Positions 1-13,930 of a stretch of DNA of 64,000 nucleotides are shown piece after piece. The DNA lies in NCBI RefSeq assembly GCF_023343835.1, contig NC_064435.1, positions 80,238,134 through 80,302,133 of the forward strand, written 5' to 3'. Below the pieces are notes generated by a model that was not told the origin of the DNA, ran no database searches, and saw only the letters and a program-made list of their open reading frames with translations. The position numbers were made by a program, and so were the translations under genes. The stretch comes from Lagopus muta (taxonomy: Eukaryota > Chordata > Aves > Galliformes > Phasianidae). Position 1 is the first letter of the stretch, and each line of letters opens with the position of its first letter.

Positions 1-2159
1 GCTTGGATGTATTTAGCCTACTCAGCACCTACCTGGCCAGGAGTGGGAGTTTGCATGAGGACGTGCAAGTGCCTCCTCACCAGAAATGGAAATCTCAAAA
101 CAAGGTATTCCTCTAGATAGGTTGAGCAGGTGTATTGAATTGCTGGCATGCTTTTAGTACACTGGTCACCGTTTCTGAGAGAAAGCTGAACGCATTCCAT
201 CTCCAATAGAGAAAGTGAAGCTCTTAGATTTGTGGGAAGAAGAGTTTTATTTCAGGGAGATGATGAAGTATATATGAGGAAAAAAATACCCAACAAGAGC
301 AAGAACCGTCTCTAAATGTGCTTTTCATATGTGGATTTGAATGTGCTAAATGTTGGGTATGTTGTTGCATTTATTTCTTTTCTTATGTAGACAGGCACAA
401 GTCTTCACTATATTGTATTCATTGTACTTTGTCTAATTCATGCGCATGCGAGACAGACCAGGGGTAAATTGAGTTGATTGCATCTTTTTGTTAGATATAT
501 GAATAACTATTCAGGATGTAAAGCAGTTGAAAATGATGCTCTTCTTACCTAGTATTTGCATGCCTGCTGGCATGAAGCATCACATATTTCACATGGATCC
601 TGCAAAACAAGAACTGCTTTTGAAAAATGCCCTGTTGTGTAGTTGATTGTTTTTATATGCGATTCCCAGAATTGCATGCTCAGTTCCAGTAACCACGTGC
701 ACAAAAATGGCTGCAGCAAGGTTTTCAGGATTTTTAATAGTATGGCCCAAAACCTCAGTGTTCACTGCTGTGTTGTTTTATGCAGTTTTTTGTAAGATAA
801 CTGAGATAAACATGAGATCGGTTGTTGGCTGTTCAAGCCAGAGGAGGCATACGTGTACATGTGTGGGGCTACAGGACTGCAGAATTTTTGCTTTAAATAT
901 TGAACTTGATAAAGGGAACTAATGTACCAGAAGAAATATAGTACAGCCAGTGGCAACAGTTCAAGTAAGCAACAAGCAGCTTCTGAAATTTTGCATTTCC
1001 AGTGCATGAATCTTGAACTAGCAGTGTCACAGGGAAGGCTGAATCTTTGCCATAAAGCTATTAGAACAGGCTGCAGTAGTTCAGAGAATACTTAATTGGT
1101 GTTTCTCTTCTTTGCATATCATTTTTCTCATCAGCTCTAATACTTTTTTTCCTCCTCAGTAAACTTCTTTGCCTTAAAGGACTCATGAAGGAAATAATTA
1201 AAAAGTACAGAGAGGAAAACTGTCTGAGCAGAAGAGGCAGAAATCCAAGGTGCTTAGGGAAGTGCCTCAAACACTGTTTTGGATTATTAATTTTTTTCTT
1301 ACTATTATTTTATGGTGTTGTTTATGTTTAATTACTCATGTTTTCCTAACCCGTGTGACAGGCGTAATTTGAAGAGCAATAGTAATGATCAAGCTGTGGA
1401 AGTGCCAGCTGCTGCCTACGTGCTCAGGCAAGCATAGAGCAAGCAGTGTCATCTCTTGATTAGATCTGAACTTCTTTTTTATGTTGATGAAAATGATCCT
1501 GACTGTTATTATTTAAATATAAGTGATGCCAAGAGGCGCTATAGGAAGTCAGAGCACTCTGTTCACTCCCTATAAGGAATAGTAAGTTCATGGGACTTCA
1601 CTGCAGTATGTGCTCTTCAAAGGTTTACTTTCAAAAGATAAAATTAGTTTATTTGGATCTTTCTACTAGAAGCTTCCAGGCAGCCCATCTATACCAATAT
1701 AACTCCTTTTATTATCAGTGGACAGTGTCAGTCTTAACATTTTCAAATCAAACCACGAGATCACAGACATTAGTAGTGTCATACACCGTGTGCTAGTGTA
1801 TTGTGAATCTCATTTGGAAGCAATAGTACCATGCTGGATTGGGATTTTCTGGTTACTACACCTTTGGGTTATTTCACGCTTCAGTTGTGTGGTACTGCAG
1901 TGACACACTGGAGGCAGCACTGCTGAACAGATGAGAGGTCATCAGAACATGAAGTCTTCTTGGGTTATTCAAATAATACATGGAGGTAAAATTACTAATT
2001 GTGGATATCTTGGTAATGGTTTGTAAAGGTTGCTGTTGCAATATGTTTGAAGGCTTTCATACTTTTTAAAAGTGCATTGAATTATGCACTGCTAAAGCAC
2101 TCCTTCCAGTACCTAAAGGGAGTCTATAAACAGGAGGGGAATCAACTCTTTAAAAGGGC

Positions 2160-2448
2160 AGATAACAGCAGGACAAGGGGAAATGTTTTTTAATTGAAGG
2201 AGGGAAGATTTAGATTGGGTATCAGGGGAAATTCTTTATTATGAGAGTGGCGAGGTGCTGGAACAGGCTGCCCAGAAAGGTTGTGGATGCCCCGTCCCTG
2301 GAAGTGGTCAAGGCCAGGTTGGATGTGGCCCTGGGCAGCCTGGTCTGGTATTAAATGGGGAGGTTGGTGGCCCTGTGTGTGGCAGGGGGGTTGGAGATTC
2401 ATCATCCTTGAGATCCCTTCCAACCCAAGCCATTCTATGATTCTGTGA
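2160..2448 (+). mobile_element. CR1 LINE 3' fragment
   Basis: The fragment reads GGACAAGGGGAAATG through a GGCTGCCCAGA segment to the CR1 tail ATTCTATGATTCTGTG, in sense orientation. It is 5'-truncated, as most avian CR1 copies are. It lies within the GMDS intron. Confidence 0.92.
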
Positions 2449-5400
2449 AAGCGATTTGATGGTCCAATTTCTCTTGGAGTGAAAAGGAAATCAGGGGAAA
2501 ACAAAAATGCTGCTGTTGGCTGTGGCATCAGTGTGCTGCAGGGTCCTTCCATGGAAGTGATATAATGAATTCCTGAAAGACAGTGAAGTGGAATAAGTTT
2601 ATGTTCCCTGAAGCCAGGCTATCATGAAAATTGTATTACCTATTACCCTTCTCAATTATTTTGTTTTCATAAACCAGAAAGTACTGGAGTCTCGTGGTTG
2701 CACATAAATCTCAGCTTTTTGACACATGAAGTTTTTGCTCTAATGTAGTATTTGAAGAGAAAGTCTTTGAAAAGAAGAACGTTAAATCTTCAGAGCACAG
2801 GAGACAAGTAAATCAATAAACTCATGAGTTCTGTTACTCCCAGGTCAGTTATAGGGCCTGGAGGGGAAAGGTGGAGCAAGCAATAATCATTTTATAGCAT
2901 TACTAGGGTAAGCATTTGGTTTGAGTGAGAGAAGCTATAGAATAAAATCCAGGGACATAAGTAGAAATGACAGTTTAGACAAGCAAGGGATATGAAATTG
3001 AGTAATTCACCTACTGTGTCCAGGTGCTGTATGTCCACTCATCCTCAGAGCTGTTTGCTGCTGAGGGTCTGTGCTCACCTCACAAAAGCAAGGACGTACT
3101 TGGGGCAAATCATTTTTGGCCGGATGCACTGTGACTCGAATACTTTGGCTGTTCAGTCTGTAATAAATCACACATTTATCAGACGGAAGCAGTGGGATAC
3201 AGCCTGGAGGCTCTTCCCCTCTCTCACAATCCAAGGTATTGGATAAGTCTCCAAATCTTCGTGCCTCTCAGCTTTCTAAAATGGAGGTGGCAATGTGTTC
3301 TTGCCATTGTAATGTCATTACTGTTGCTTGATTCTATAAAATCTGTATTTTTCTTCTCTGTAGGTCCTCCAGTCATTGTAGTGCTGCTGTAGAACAGCTT
3401 TATTTTGTCTTAATGGTATTATGTCCTCTTGAAGTCTTGCTGAGGTTACAAGTGAAATAGATGCCAAGATATTTATCTAGCTTTCTTCAGCTGATGGTTA
3501 GATTCTCAATAGCTACATGACAATTCTGTCATTCGTGGCTTTATGTGTTCACATATATTGCCTGTTAGGTTGAATTACATCAAACAAAGTAAACTAAACC
3601 ACAGGGTTTATCTTTGACTTGCACTGGGAAAGAGCTGTGAGCTGCAGATGGATCCTAACAGTTTAATCAATGAGGCGATACTTGACTTTGATAGATTTCC
3701 AGAGAAAAGACTGCCATTTTTGTGCTCGTGCAGTGTAAAAAGGTCCCTTACCTGGTGTCCCTGTGCTGCCAGTGTGAATGAAAAATAGGATTTCTTGTCT
3801 GAGGAACAGCTCTTTCTTTCGTAGTGAAACTTGGCAGAAGACATACTGTGTGAATGGTCTCATGAGACACCTTCCTTGTAGGAAAGTGATGGATGAGGCA
3901 TCTCACGTTTTATACATAATACTGGTGAAAGCTCTGGGCTATTCTGAGCTTGTGCCTATTACTGTGTGTGTCTGGGTAGCTTGCTTGTTCTTTAGCTGTG
4001 GAACTAAAGGAGGTTTAGCAAGTAGGGCAGGACCACTAGAAAATGCTAACTTTATCCCTTCTACAATGCTTATTCATATTTGATTGCTGCAGGGTGAAAT
4101 AATGAAGCATTTTTTGGTAACTGATCAAAAATTCCTTTCTTGTTTAATTGAAGGTGTTTAAGCTTAGAAGGTCACGGAGAGGACAGATTTAAAGAAGTGT
4201 TATTTGCATTTGGTGATGCTTTGGAAAGAAAGAGAGCATATTATGCATGCTTTTAAAGTATATACGATGAATGTGCTGCCAAATCTGTGGAATTTTATAG
4301 GCAACTACTGTGAACATCAGTAGCAATAAATGAGTCTGGTTTTACCCCTACAGAAACTGGCACTGTAAGCTTTAGGAGATCTTTGTGCCTTTTAAAGCTT
4401 ATTTCAACAAAGTTTCAGCCCTGTCAGCAAACCTCTGCTGTGTTAGTGGTACTTTAAATTGTCTCCCAAACCCTGCAACATTCTGCACAGTGTTCAAACC
4501 TGAGCAAAAAGAAAGCTGGCACTTGTGTGTGCTAAAGAACCACTGAAAAAGGGACGAGTCTGTAAAGATACATAGAGAACACCTGGAAAAATAATGGAAA
4601 AACATTCAAGGGAAAAGATCACTATAGCAGAAAAGAGGAGGGCAAAGTCTCATTGGGAGGTGATGCATTTTGAGGGTAGATGAGAGATGATGAGGGAACG
4701 CCAGGTTTAAGAGAGTGTTTGTAGAGAATGATGCTCAAAAGAGAAACGGGAGCTTAAATGCAAGAAAAACTGGGAAAGACCCCAGATTAGGAAAGAAAAA
4801 TGTCTGAAAGCGAAAGGAGAAAAACGACATTTTCTAGAACAACAAATGAAAGGAAATCTAATAGGAAGTTGTTTTTATTAACCAAGATGAGAGAACACGC
4901 AATAGCAAACTACCAAGAATGTTGTGGAAAATCCAGTTATTTTTCCAGTCCGGACAAGAAGGACCTGTGACCATTGACCAGTAAGAGCCCAAGGCTCAAA
5001 TTATTAAGCAGCAGGATTTGCTGGAATCTGCATTTCTTCAGATACTTAGCAATCCACTTCCATCACAGGCAAAAACCATCCTGAACAGCACATGGCTCAT
5101 ATGCTCATAGCTCAAGTGAATGTCATGGAGCCCTGCTCCATGGGGCATCATCTCTTTGCATAGCAATGTGATAGCAACCCTCCGCTAGTCTTGGTGACGA
5201 AGATGTGCACCCCAACTGTCTTTCATCCTTACTGAAAATGGCAGTATGCACAACATCTAACACAGATAGCCAAAAGCTTCAGATGCTTTGCAGGGAAAAT
5301 GAAGTGAACATGCTTCACAGTTCATTCTGAGTGGCACTTCTTGGGGTTTCAAAAAAGGCAAGAGGAAGAGAAGTCTACCTTTCAACCAGGTTTGTGCTTC

Positions 5401-7879
5401 CAAACTTCTAGAGGCTGCAGTGACTTGCAGAGCATCCTTTCAAAATCTGTAAGATACCATACTCAGCCCACATCCCTAACACATTTGCAAGAGACTGTGA
5501 GACAGGGCAGTGGGGAGCATGCCTGTGTTTGCAGCGATAGCTTTTTTCATCCGTAAAGGAAATACTCAGCTGCCTACTTTGCTTGGACTTAACAGTGGCC
5601 AGTGTTTTATCTTGGGAGTCTAGGTTGAATACACATGCAGCATAGAAATATATTTCTTTACGGACAGGAAATGCAAAAGGCTTTTAATGGATAAAGCATG
5701 AGTTTAAAGCATTAAATGTGACCTGTTTTGTTGTGTGCCAGTACCTGCAAAGGGTTATTCTTTGTAGTGTCCTACTTGGACTCAAACACTAAAGCTTTCA
5801 TCAAAGTAAATCTGATTATTTTGCACATGGTTTTCCTGAAAGGATGTTATGATTTTCTAGATGTTTGGTGGCTGGTGATAAATTAGGCTTTTATGATGTC
5901 ATGTGAAAGGCCGCTGCTTGGACTTCCTTCTCCATCAAGTGTACTGAAGAATACATTTGGGATGTACTCAGATTCAGAAATGATCCTACTTTGTTTTATA
6001 GTAACCCTTTCGCAGTTCATTGTTGGCTTTGTAAGTGGAAGAGCTTGGGCAATGATTTCATCAGTTTCACAGACAGAAGTCCCATGGTATTCTGTCTTTT
6101 TCCATGGGTAGCAAAGCCTCAGCTCATGAGCTCCCTTTAAACCTTTCACAGCTTAAATTCTTCCCGTATATTGTGTCTTCAAAAGGGTTTTTGATTCTGA
6201 TGGGGGTTTTAGTGAGAAATTGGAATGTGGTCAGTGGTTGGGGGAAGGTGATGTGCCCCATAAATTAGGTCAGGTTTATGACTGTGCAGAGGGAGGCTGT
6301 TTCTAGAAAAAAAGCCAGCAGTTAAGGGCAGTATGATGCTGTTTTGCCCAGAGAAGTGATAGCTCTGTTCTTCACCCCGCTTAGTCCAAGGGAGGGAGTA
6401 TTTACAACAGCAGGTTTTTCATCAATGAGAAATGACTAACTGCTCCATGCTAAGTCTTTCATGCTTCTTAATCTGTACTGGGGAAGAAGACAGGAAGAGG
6501 GAGGTATCCATCCCCTCTCTGTCCTTTTCACCCATAGTCTTACTGTAGGTTTCAGAGTGGCAGAGGTTCATACATTGCTATAAACGTGCCAGGAAGGGAG
6601 CGTCATCTCTCCTGTCAGCCCTGATTCACAGAGCAGTGAAATGAGCACTGAACGCAGGTCAAATAAAGCAATTGCAGATCATAGGTGAGTTAGAGTTTTC
6701 CAGTGACATGTTTTTTAGATGAAAAATGACCTTTTGAGGAAGTTAATGTAACTTTATGTTAAAGGACCTTGACTTTCTCAGAAATGAATGTTCTTAGGGC
6801 TAGTAAAATCACCAATCTTCGACACGATAGAGAAAATCGCACTCTGCAGTAATAATATTATGCTGATCACTAAATTTCTGCTTAATGCTCTGAAGTTACA
6901 TAGATAAATATCTGTAAGTAGAGTACGTACTCACTGTCCTAATGTTTACAGGTTTGTTGCTTATCTTCTGGTATTCAACTGGCAATGAAAATTAAACCTA
7001 CAAACATATAATTTGTTATAAATGAAGTGTCTTTTCAGAGGAAGCAGAGAAGAAACTAAGTAACCTAGCAGTACGGATTTGTGGGGTTATCTGTCTTCCT
7101 GTTCATCTTGACATGTCAGTCAGTGAAGACAGCTAGCCTGGGGGCCATATTCCTCTTCCAGTCAGAAATGCAGCTATTACTGCACAGTAACCCTGCAGAA
7201 ATTAAACAGCTTTACAGGGTGATTTCCCAATGTTTCCAATAATGTAAAAAGTAAGGAATGATGAGAATAATGATTGGATTAATGAACAAAACTGTGAGAG
7301 CTGCATTCAGTAATTCTAAAGAAGCAAAAGCCTTTCAAGGCCCAGAAGTGGCAGGGAAAAGAGGAGAAACCTTCTTCTTCACTATGTTGCAGCTGATCTC
7401 TACCCTCACAGGTCTTGTTTTGGTGACATGAAGGTCATGCACTGCCATTCTCTCTACTGTCTGACTAGGCAGCTTGGCATACAACCACCCCAGCACCTCA
7501 GCTGGAAAGAGAAAATGCATGAACGTTTCTGAACTCCATCATTACAACATGGGTTATTCAGGGGCTTCTTTATCCACAAGTTAGCATGATGCACACAAAG
7601 GGCAGCTCACACCTCATTTCCGACCAGCAGCTTCACTACAGGGCAGCAACAGCCAACAGGTGTTGTACTGTCCTTCACTGCCATTTTCAAAGAGGGACTG
7701 CATTTTAAGGGGCAAGAGGAATAGCTTGGCTCGTAGTAACGTGTAGCGTGTGATAATTATTTTCTATTTTAGCAAAATGCTTAAGGTTTTTAGCTGTGAT
7801 TAATGTTTTTACGTGACTGCACGTGCCGTATCAGAATTAGTGTGTTAATATGCCCAGTGCTAAGATCTGAACTACTGTC

Positions 7880-8102
7880 AGACTGGATATTGGAAACGTT
7901 TCTTCTCTGAAAGGGTGGTGAGGCACTGACATAGGCTGCCTGGGGGGGAAGAGGGGTGGAGTAACCTTCCTTGGAGGCGTTCAAGAAACCTGTAAATGTA
8001 GCACTGGGGGACATGGTAAGTGGGCATGGTGGCGTTTGGTCGACAGTTGGGATAGATGATCTTAGTGGTCTTTTCCCACCTTAATTATTCTATGATTCTG
8101 TG
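7880..8102 (+). mobile_element. CR1 LINE 3' fragment
   Basis: Sense-orientation CR1 3' end with the GATGATCTTAGTGGTCTTTT segment and tail ATTCTATGATTCTGTG. It is more diverged than the copy at 2160-2448 and interrupted by a G-rich insertion near 7941-7957. It lies within the GMDS intron. Confidence 0.88.
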
Positions 8103-9361
8103 ACTATGATCCGTACAATGAATAGCAGAAGGAGTGGTTTATCCTTCTCCTTCACTCTCGTAGGCGCTCTGCCTATTCACCAACAAGTTTCTGTAAACTA
8201 AGAGCCACATTATTATCTGAAAGACCCTTCTGCAGAGCTGTGAGCTGAGGTTGCAGCTTTGCTTCCATCCAAGCTGGGAACACCTTCCAGGAATCTGGTA
8301 TTGCTTTGGGGCAGATCAGGAGGAGTGTAAGCAAGGAGGGAGTTTTGCTGTTCCCTGATTCTGGGAGCATCCTCCAGCCTGCCCCATGGCTGATCCTAGA
8401 AAGTAGCCATAGCCAGGCCTGCTGTAGGGTGCTCCACTCCTGATTCAAGGCAAGTTAGATCCATTACTGCCTTGTAGGGGATATCAGGCTGTAAATCGGA
8501 AGGGGTGTTGTCTGACTCAAGGGACAGCACTGGCTGAGACGTCTTCTGAGGCTTTGCTTGGCACTGAAACACAAGGCCTGCACATGCTCTCCCCAAGCCG
8601 CCTGCCATGCCAGCCTGCTGCAGCCCTGCTGCCCCCAAAACCGCCATGCCTGACCACGAGGCTGCCACAGCCCTGGGCCCAGCTGAGCTCTACGTGCTGT
8701 GTTATTGGTGCCGGTGGGTCGGGCAGAGCCGTGCTGATGGAGCCAAGCGAGGCGTCGCTGCCTGCCGCCGTTTGGCCCCGCTGATGGACGGTGCTGCCGA
8801 ACTCCGACTTCCTGAGCAGGCCAGATGGATTGCTGTTTTCTTCTCGTCTCTTATCACCCCTGTCATTGCAGGACAGGCCTGGCCTCGCTGCAGTTCATGC
8901 TGATAGGCAGCGGTGAAGTGGAAAAGGCGCGGGAGGGAGGGGAGGAAAGGGATGTAGGGAGAAGGAGGAGGAGGGAGACGATCTCTCTTGCTGTTATTAT
9001 CGCCCTGATGTTTATTGCTGCACCAAGCTCATTTGCCTTAACCCTTTGGAAGCTGGTGACACTGAAGATTATCAAACAGATAAGGTAAAACCGCTGCTCT
9101 AACACCTGTGAAAAAGCAGGGATGGTGCCCAGGTTGTACAGGCAGCGTGGCTGCGGTGGCCCCTTGTGCTGGGTTGCGTGCCCTGGAGGTGCCCAGCGCC
9201 TGCAGCCTGCAAGGGCCCTCAGAAGCGCAGGTGCCCAGCGCCTCACAGTGTCAGCACGGCCCTCTGGTTTTCCTCTCCCTCCCCTTCCTTTCCCCTTGCC
9301 ATGGGTTTATTAAAATCGGAGCTTTTCTGAGCAGGGAGGGGATTTGCGCATGAAAATATGC

Positions 9362-9389
9362 GGGGGGGGGGGGGGGGGGGGGGGGGGGG
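9362..9389 (+). repeat. Homopolymer G28
   Basis: 28 consecutive G bases followed by AGGAG and a short A run. Potentially G-quadruplex forming. The real length may differ, because such runs are error-prone in assemblies. Confidence 0.9.
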
Positions 9390-12300
9390 AGGAGAAAAAA
9401 AGCGTGCCTCTTATTTTGAGTGATATTTTGTTATATGTGAGTCTCAACCTATCGGTTGCTTTTTGCCTTTTGCCTTTTCCTGTGGTTCTTTGCAAACAAT
9501 GCTGTCTTTCTGCTAAAGACTGCTGACCCAAGAGTGGAAAGCAGTCTGTTCATGCTGCATTAAAACAAATTTAGATCAGGAACCAAATTCACTGGCATTC
9601 CTCTATTCCCTCGGCACCCTGGCTGCTCCACAACTTTGCTTTTCTAAGAACAGAGGAAAGAAAAAGTGAAAACGGAGCGACACATTACGGCTCCTCTGAA
9701 ATTCCTGAAGATGTTTACTGTGTTGTCACTAGCCTTAGGCATTGCTCACGGATGTGTTTTCTCTCCACTCTCCTCATATTTATTGTGGTGATAGGAGCCT
9801 ATTTCTTTAAAATTGCACATTTTTTTTCCCCGTTACTATAGATATTATACCAAACAGTATCCTTTGCAGACGTGGAGCCAGAACTCTCTGTACTTGCAGA
9901 GCAGGGCCCATAGCCCAGCAGGCGCAGTGCTTGTGTCTGGGACTCCTTCAGGGTGCTGGTGAGAGCTCAGCTCAGCTGGGCACTGGGTTCTGTACCAGCA
10001 AGATGCACGTTTTCAGGCCCTGCAGCTCCTGTCCAGTGAGGTCTTGCTGCTTTTCCTAACAGCACACTGGGAACAGCTCAACTGAAGTCACAGCAACTGC
10101 TCTCTGTCTTTGCATCTCTGTTGGGACACAGCATCCCAGGGCCTGGTGGCAAGCAGGGAACTGGAGAAATGCAGGCAGAACTGGGTGGTGAGCTGCATGT
10201 GCAGCCTGCTGTCTGCTGCAAGCACTGTAGCAAGGCTGTTCCCCTGCAGCAGCAGGGGGAATGATCTGCAGCAGAGGCCCAGGAGTACAGTGCAGCAATG
10301 CTGTTACAGAGATGTGCTCAATAAAACTTGCTGTGAAAAAAAAAACACTACAAAAAGAGCATGAAAGGAGGCATTGCTTCATAAAATGAAGTTTACTGAG
10401 ATAAAAATGCAAAGCTGTAAGCTAATGTTGCTGGCTTCAAAAGTTGTTTATTAGTTTTTTTTCTAATGGGACAAGTTAAGGGAAGGGTCTTAAGTAGGAG
10501 ACAAGGAAAGTAGAAGACAAGCAGCGTTTGCAGGAGATGTTTGCCTCTATTCTCTTGAAATCCTTCTTGACAAAACTCCTTGAGGAACAGTGCAAGACTA
10601 AACACGTAAGCCAGAGCCTGTGCTGAGCTGGGTCTGCACTTCGTACTTGTGGGAGCTCTGCTGTAACAAATCATCTTCCAAGCAGCCTTGCTGATTGTGA
10701 ACCTAACCCTGGCCACTTTTCAGATGCAGTAAAACTGTTGTGTGCTTAGATCAAGTCTGTTTATTTTTAGAGGTAAAGCCTTGTCTCTGCCGCAGCGAAT
10801 GTAGCTGGGCATGATTCCATCGCAGGTGTTTTCTGAGGATTCAGTCTGCATTTTATTCTGCTGTAGCAGCGAGCAAAAGCTGGCTCTCAGTGCTGGCTTA
10901 AGCGAAGGAACATTTTAAAGGCAATCAGCTGAGCTGTAGCAATTAAGGAAACCTTGGATTTCTTTCAGGCCACACTATCTCCTTTTTCTCACATTGTCTT
11001 GAAGCTTTACATTTTCAGCTAAGGCTAATTGAATGAGACAGTGATGCATTGTACGCTGAAACCAGATCAATCACTGCATGACTCAAAATAAAAGCAGCGA
11101 TGACACCCAGAACAAGAGCTTGGGAAATGTGATATTTACATCAAAATATTCTACATTTTTGTCTCATGGCTTTAAAACCTAATTTTAAAATGCCCTGATG
11201 CTCTGCATAACAAATTTCTCCCTGCTTATCTGTCTGTATTGGCATGTGTGCATTTGGACGATGAAACTGAATCATAAAAGCAGATTTAGTAATAGTGAGG
11301 TATGTTCTATGCAGTTAAGCAGCCTAACATACAGTTGTGTTTTCCACCTTCCTTCACTTTAAATATTTACCTGGATGCTGTTTCCAACTCTTAGACAGCT
11401 TCCAGGCAAAACTTGTCATAAGTATTCACTTATGCTAACTATATTTGCATGGGAAATAAGGGAATGTTCCTTCCAAAATGATTAACCAAGAGTGAAGACT
11501 TAGTTTCATCTTTGTGACCTGAGCACCGTAAGAACAACAGAAAGCCTTAACCGGTGTTTTCGGGTATGCAGACTCTCAGCTCAGTATCTAAATCCCTTGT
11601 GAAGTCAGAGGGCTTTGTTTTCCTGTCAGTACATAAAGTGCAGCGCTGTGGACAAAGCTCTCCTGCGGGGGCACAAAGCACAGAGTGCAGTCATTCCATC
11701 ATTTCCACGCCACACGGGGATACTGGCAGCCTGCGTTCAGCAGCAGCACCCAAAAACATCCACAGCTTCTCCAGTGACAGCTCACCTCTTCTTTCTTGGC
11801 TGATGGCACCTGCAGAAAGTGGAGCCCCAGCGCTGCAGAACCTACACACTTTATGGATCAGTGTGCCAGAGGTTTTTGGAATATATATGTATATATTTTT
11901 GGAAGCCTGACAAACGCATCTCTGGTTTCAGTGAAAGGCTGGGATAATATAAACAAGCAGTCACTCTGTTCCAAGAGGAGCTTTTTGTAATATTCTTATT
12001 TTATTGTAATTACCTTATTGTTTTCATATTATGAGCTACTTGTAGAAAAATACAGGAAACACGACTGCGATACAATCCTTTAATCAGGAGTAGCTTTGTT
12101 CCAGTCTTCATTTCTATTCAGTGTTGAAACCTCGCCTAACAAGAGCAAAACCAAACCTTGAATTTAGATGTAATACAGCATTAATACTGTGGTATCACAT
12201 AGCATTTTATCTCTGGACATGAGAACTTCTGTAAGAGAACCTTTTAAAAAGTTTATAAGGGTTTTTCTGTGCACAAGGTGTTTTCGAGTAAATCTTACTA

Positions 12301-13164
12301 CAGAGTAGTGCTTCTCAAAAGTACATAAACTTCTTCAAGAGAGCCACTTAAAAATCTTTTAACCTGAATCAGCTGGGGAATTTGTATTATCATATATATT
12401 AAATCTTCTCTTTTCTCCCTCTCTTTTTTTTTTTCCTTTTGCTCACAGATTATGCCAGAATGCATTTACTACATCATTGTTAAAGCATGAGAGCTTTTTA
12501 AGAAAAAAAAATCCATTTTTTTTAATATGTACATGAATTTGATACACTGGTTATTTGTCCTACCTCTATGTGTAATCCTGTGCTGCAAAATCATTTTACT
12601 ACTGATTTCAAATCTTCCTTCCCCACATTTTATTTTGACCTATTCAGCAGCCGAATGTTTATGTTTTTGAATTAAAGACTGGAATTAAGGTGTTGGTTTT
12701 TTTTTAAATCTGAACTGTTTTAACAAAAAGCATTTGTCCAAGAAAGCTAAAAGACTGCTCCCAAGCTGCTCGAAAGCAGAATGCAGCCACATACAGCGAG
12801 CAACGGCAATTTGTTTGCTTGTTCCTGGTCCATTTCTTAGCTGGGAAAGCTGTATCCTTGATAGGATTTGATTCAAAGGATATTTTTGCTACAAAGATTG
12901 TGGATGTGAAATTATTGCTTAAACAGCATTTCCAAAAATGAAAACAAGTTTTATGATACGGCTTTTACGACTTAAAACGAGGTGGTATTAAAACGCAACT
13001 TCTAGCTCGTGGCTCGAATTAGAACTGAATAAAAGGCAGTTGTTTTCATAATGAAATTATTATTTTAAGAAGGATTTCCTTGTTTGCAGGCACATACATA
13101 CACACGTATTAATGTGAACTAAGCTGAACCCCAGATAAAAGGCATACCTCTGTGAGTGCGTTAG

Positions 13165-13240
13165 GGCCCGATCCAAATTTTATCAAAGTTAGTGGGAGCC
13201 TTTCTCATTTCAAACCAGATTTTGCAATCCATATTCACAC
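13165..13240. mobile_element. Possible ancient palindromic MITE relic
   Basis: GGGCCCGATCCAAA, followed by AGTGGGAGCCTTTCTCATT, resembles a palindromic amniote repeat that I recall from reptile and bird genomes (GATCCAAA-type ends around a GTGGGAG core). Only the left arm is well kept here. This is from memory and needs a repeat-library comparison. Confidence 0.3.
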
Positions 13241-13720
13241 GACCCTCTGGGGGATCCCACAAGCTGACATGGTTTTACATGACTTGGCCCCAAATGTCTG
13301 CGGCAGTTTCTAACAACCCAGTGCAGGGCTGCAGTAGGAAATCATTTAGTCTAATTTAAGGAAATCACTGCATTTTTATTTTCATATCATTTTGTTCCTA
13401 TGCATCCATTTGCTCTTTTCTGAAGGCACACTGGAATGCTTTCAGCATAAAGACTGAAGTATTACAAATGCTGCCTGGAACAGCCTCAGCAGACGTGTTT
13501 GTTCCACATCCCCTTCTGCAATATTTCCTTTGGTGGATTTCCTCTGCTGCTGGAAGCGAGCTGTCTAGCTTTCTGCAACACAATTACAGAGAAGAATTTC
13601 CTACATTTTACTGCACAGGATGAGGTGATTTTGGATTTTATCACAACCTGAACCACACTTGCACAAAAGATAACAGCAGCAGGATACAAAATCCAATGTG
13701 CCCATCAACTGCAATGTGTC

Positions 13721-13930
13721 CATCACAGAATGGCCTGGGTTGAAAAGGACCACAAAGATCATCTAGTTTCAACCCCCCTGCTATGTGCAGGGTCACCAAC
13801 CACCAGACCAGGCTGCCCAGAGCCACATCCAGCCTGGCCTTGAATGCCTCCAGGGATGGGGCATCCACAAACTCCTTGGGCAACCTGTTCCAGTGCATCA
13901 CCGCCCTCTGAGTGAAAAACTTCCTCCTAA
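13721..13930 (-). mobile_element. CR1 LINE 3' fragment, reverse orientation
   Basis: It begins CACAGAATGGCCTGGGTTGA and continues through ACCAGGCTGCCCAGAGCCAC to the CCAGTGCATCACC segment, the reverse complement of the CR1 3' end. It is well preserved, so a relatively young subfamily. It shares its subfamily with the copy at 40236-40357. Confidence 0.93.

Noticed and set aside
2190..2552. 120-codon minus-strand frame in the GMDS intron
   Set aside because: It reads antisense through a CR1 3' fragment and has no CR1 ORF2 reverse-transcriptase motif.
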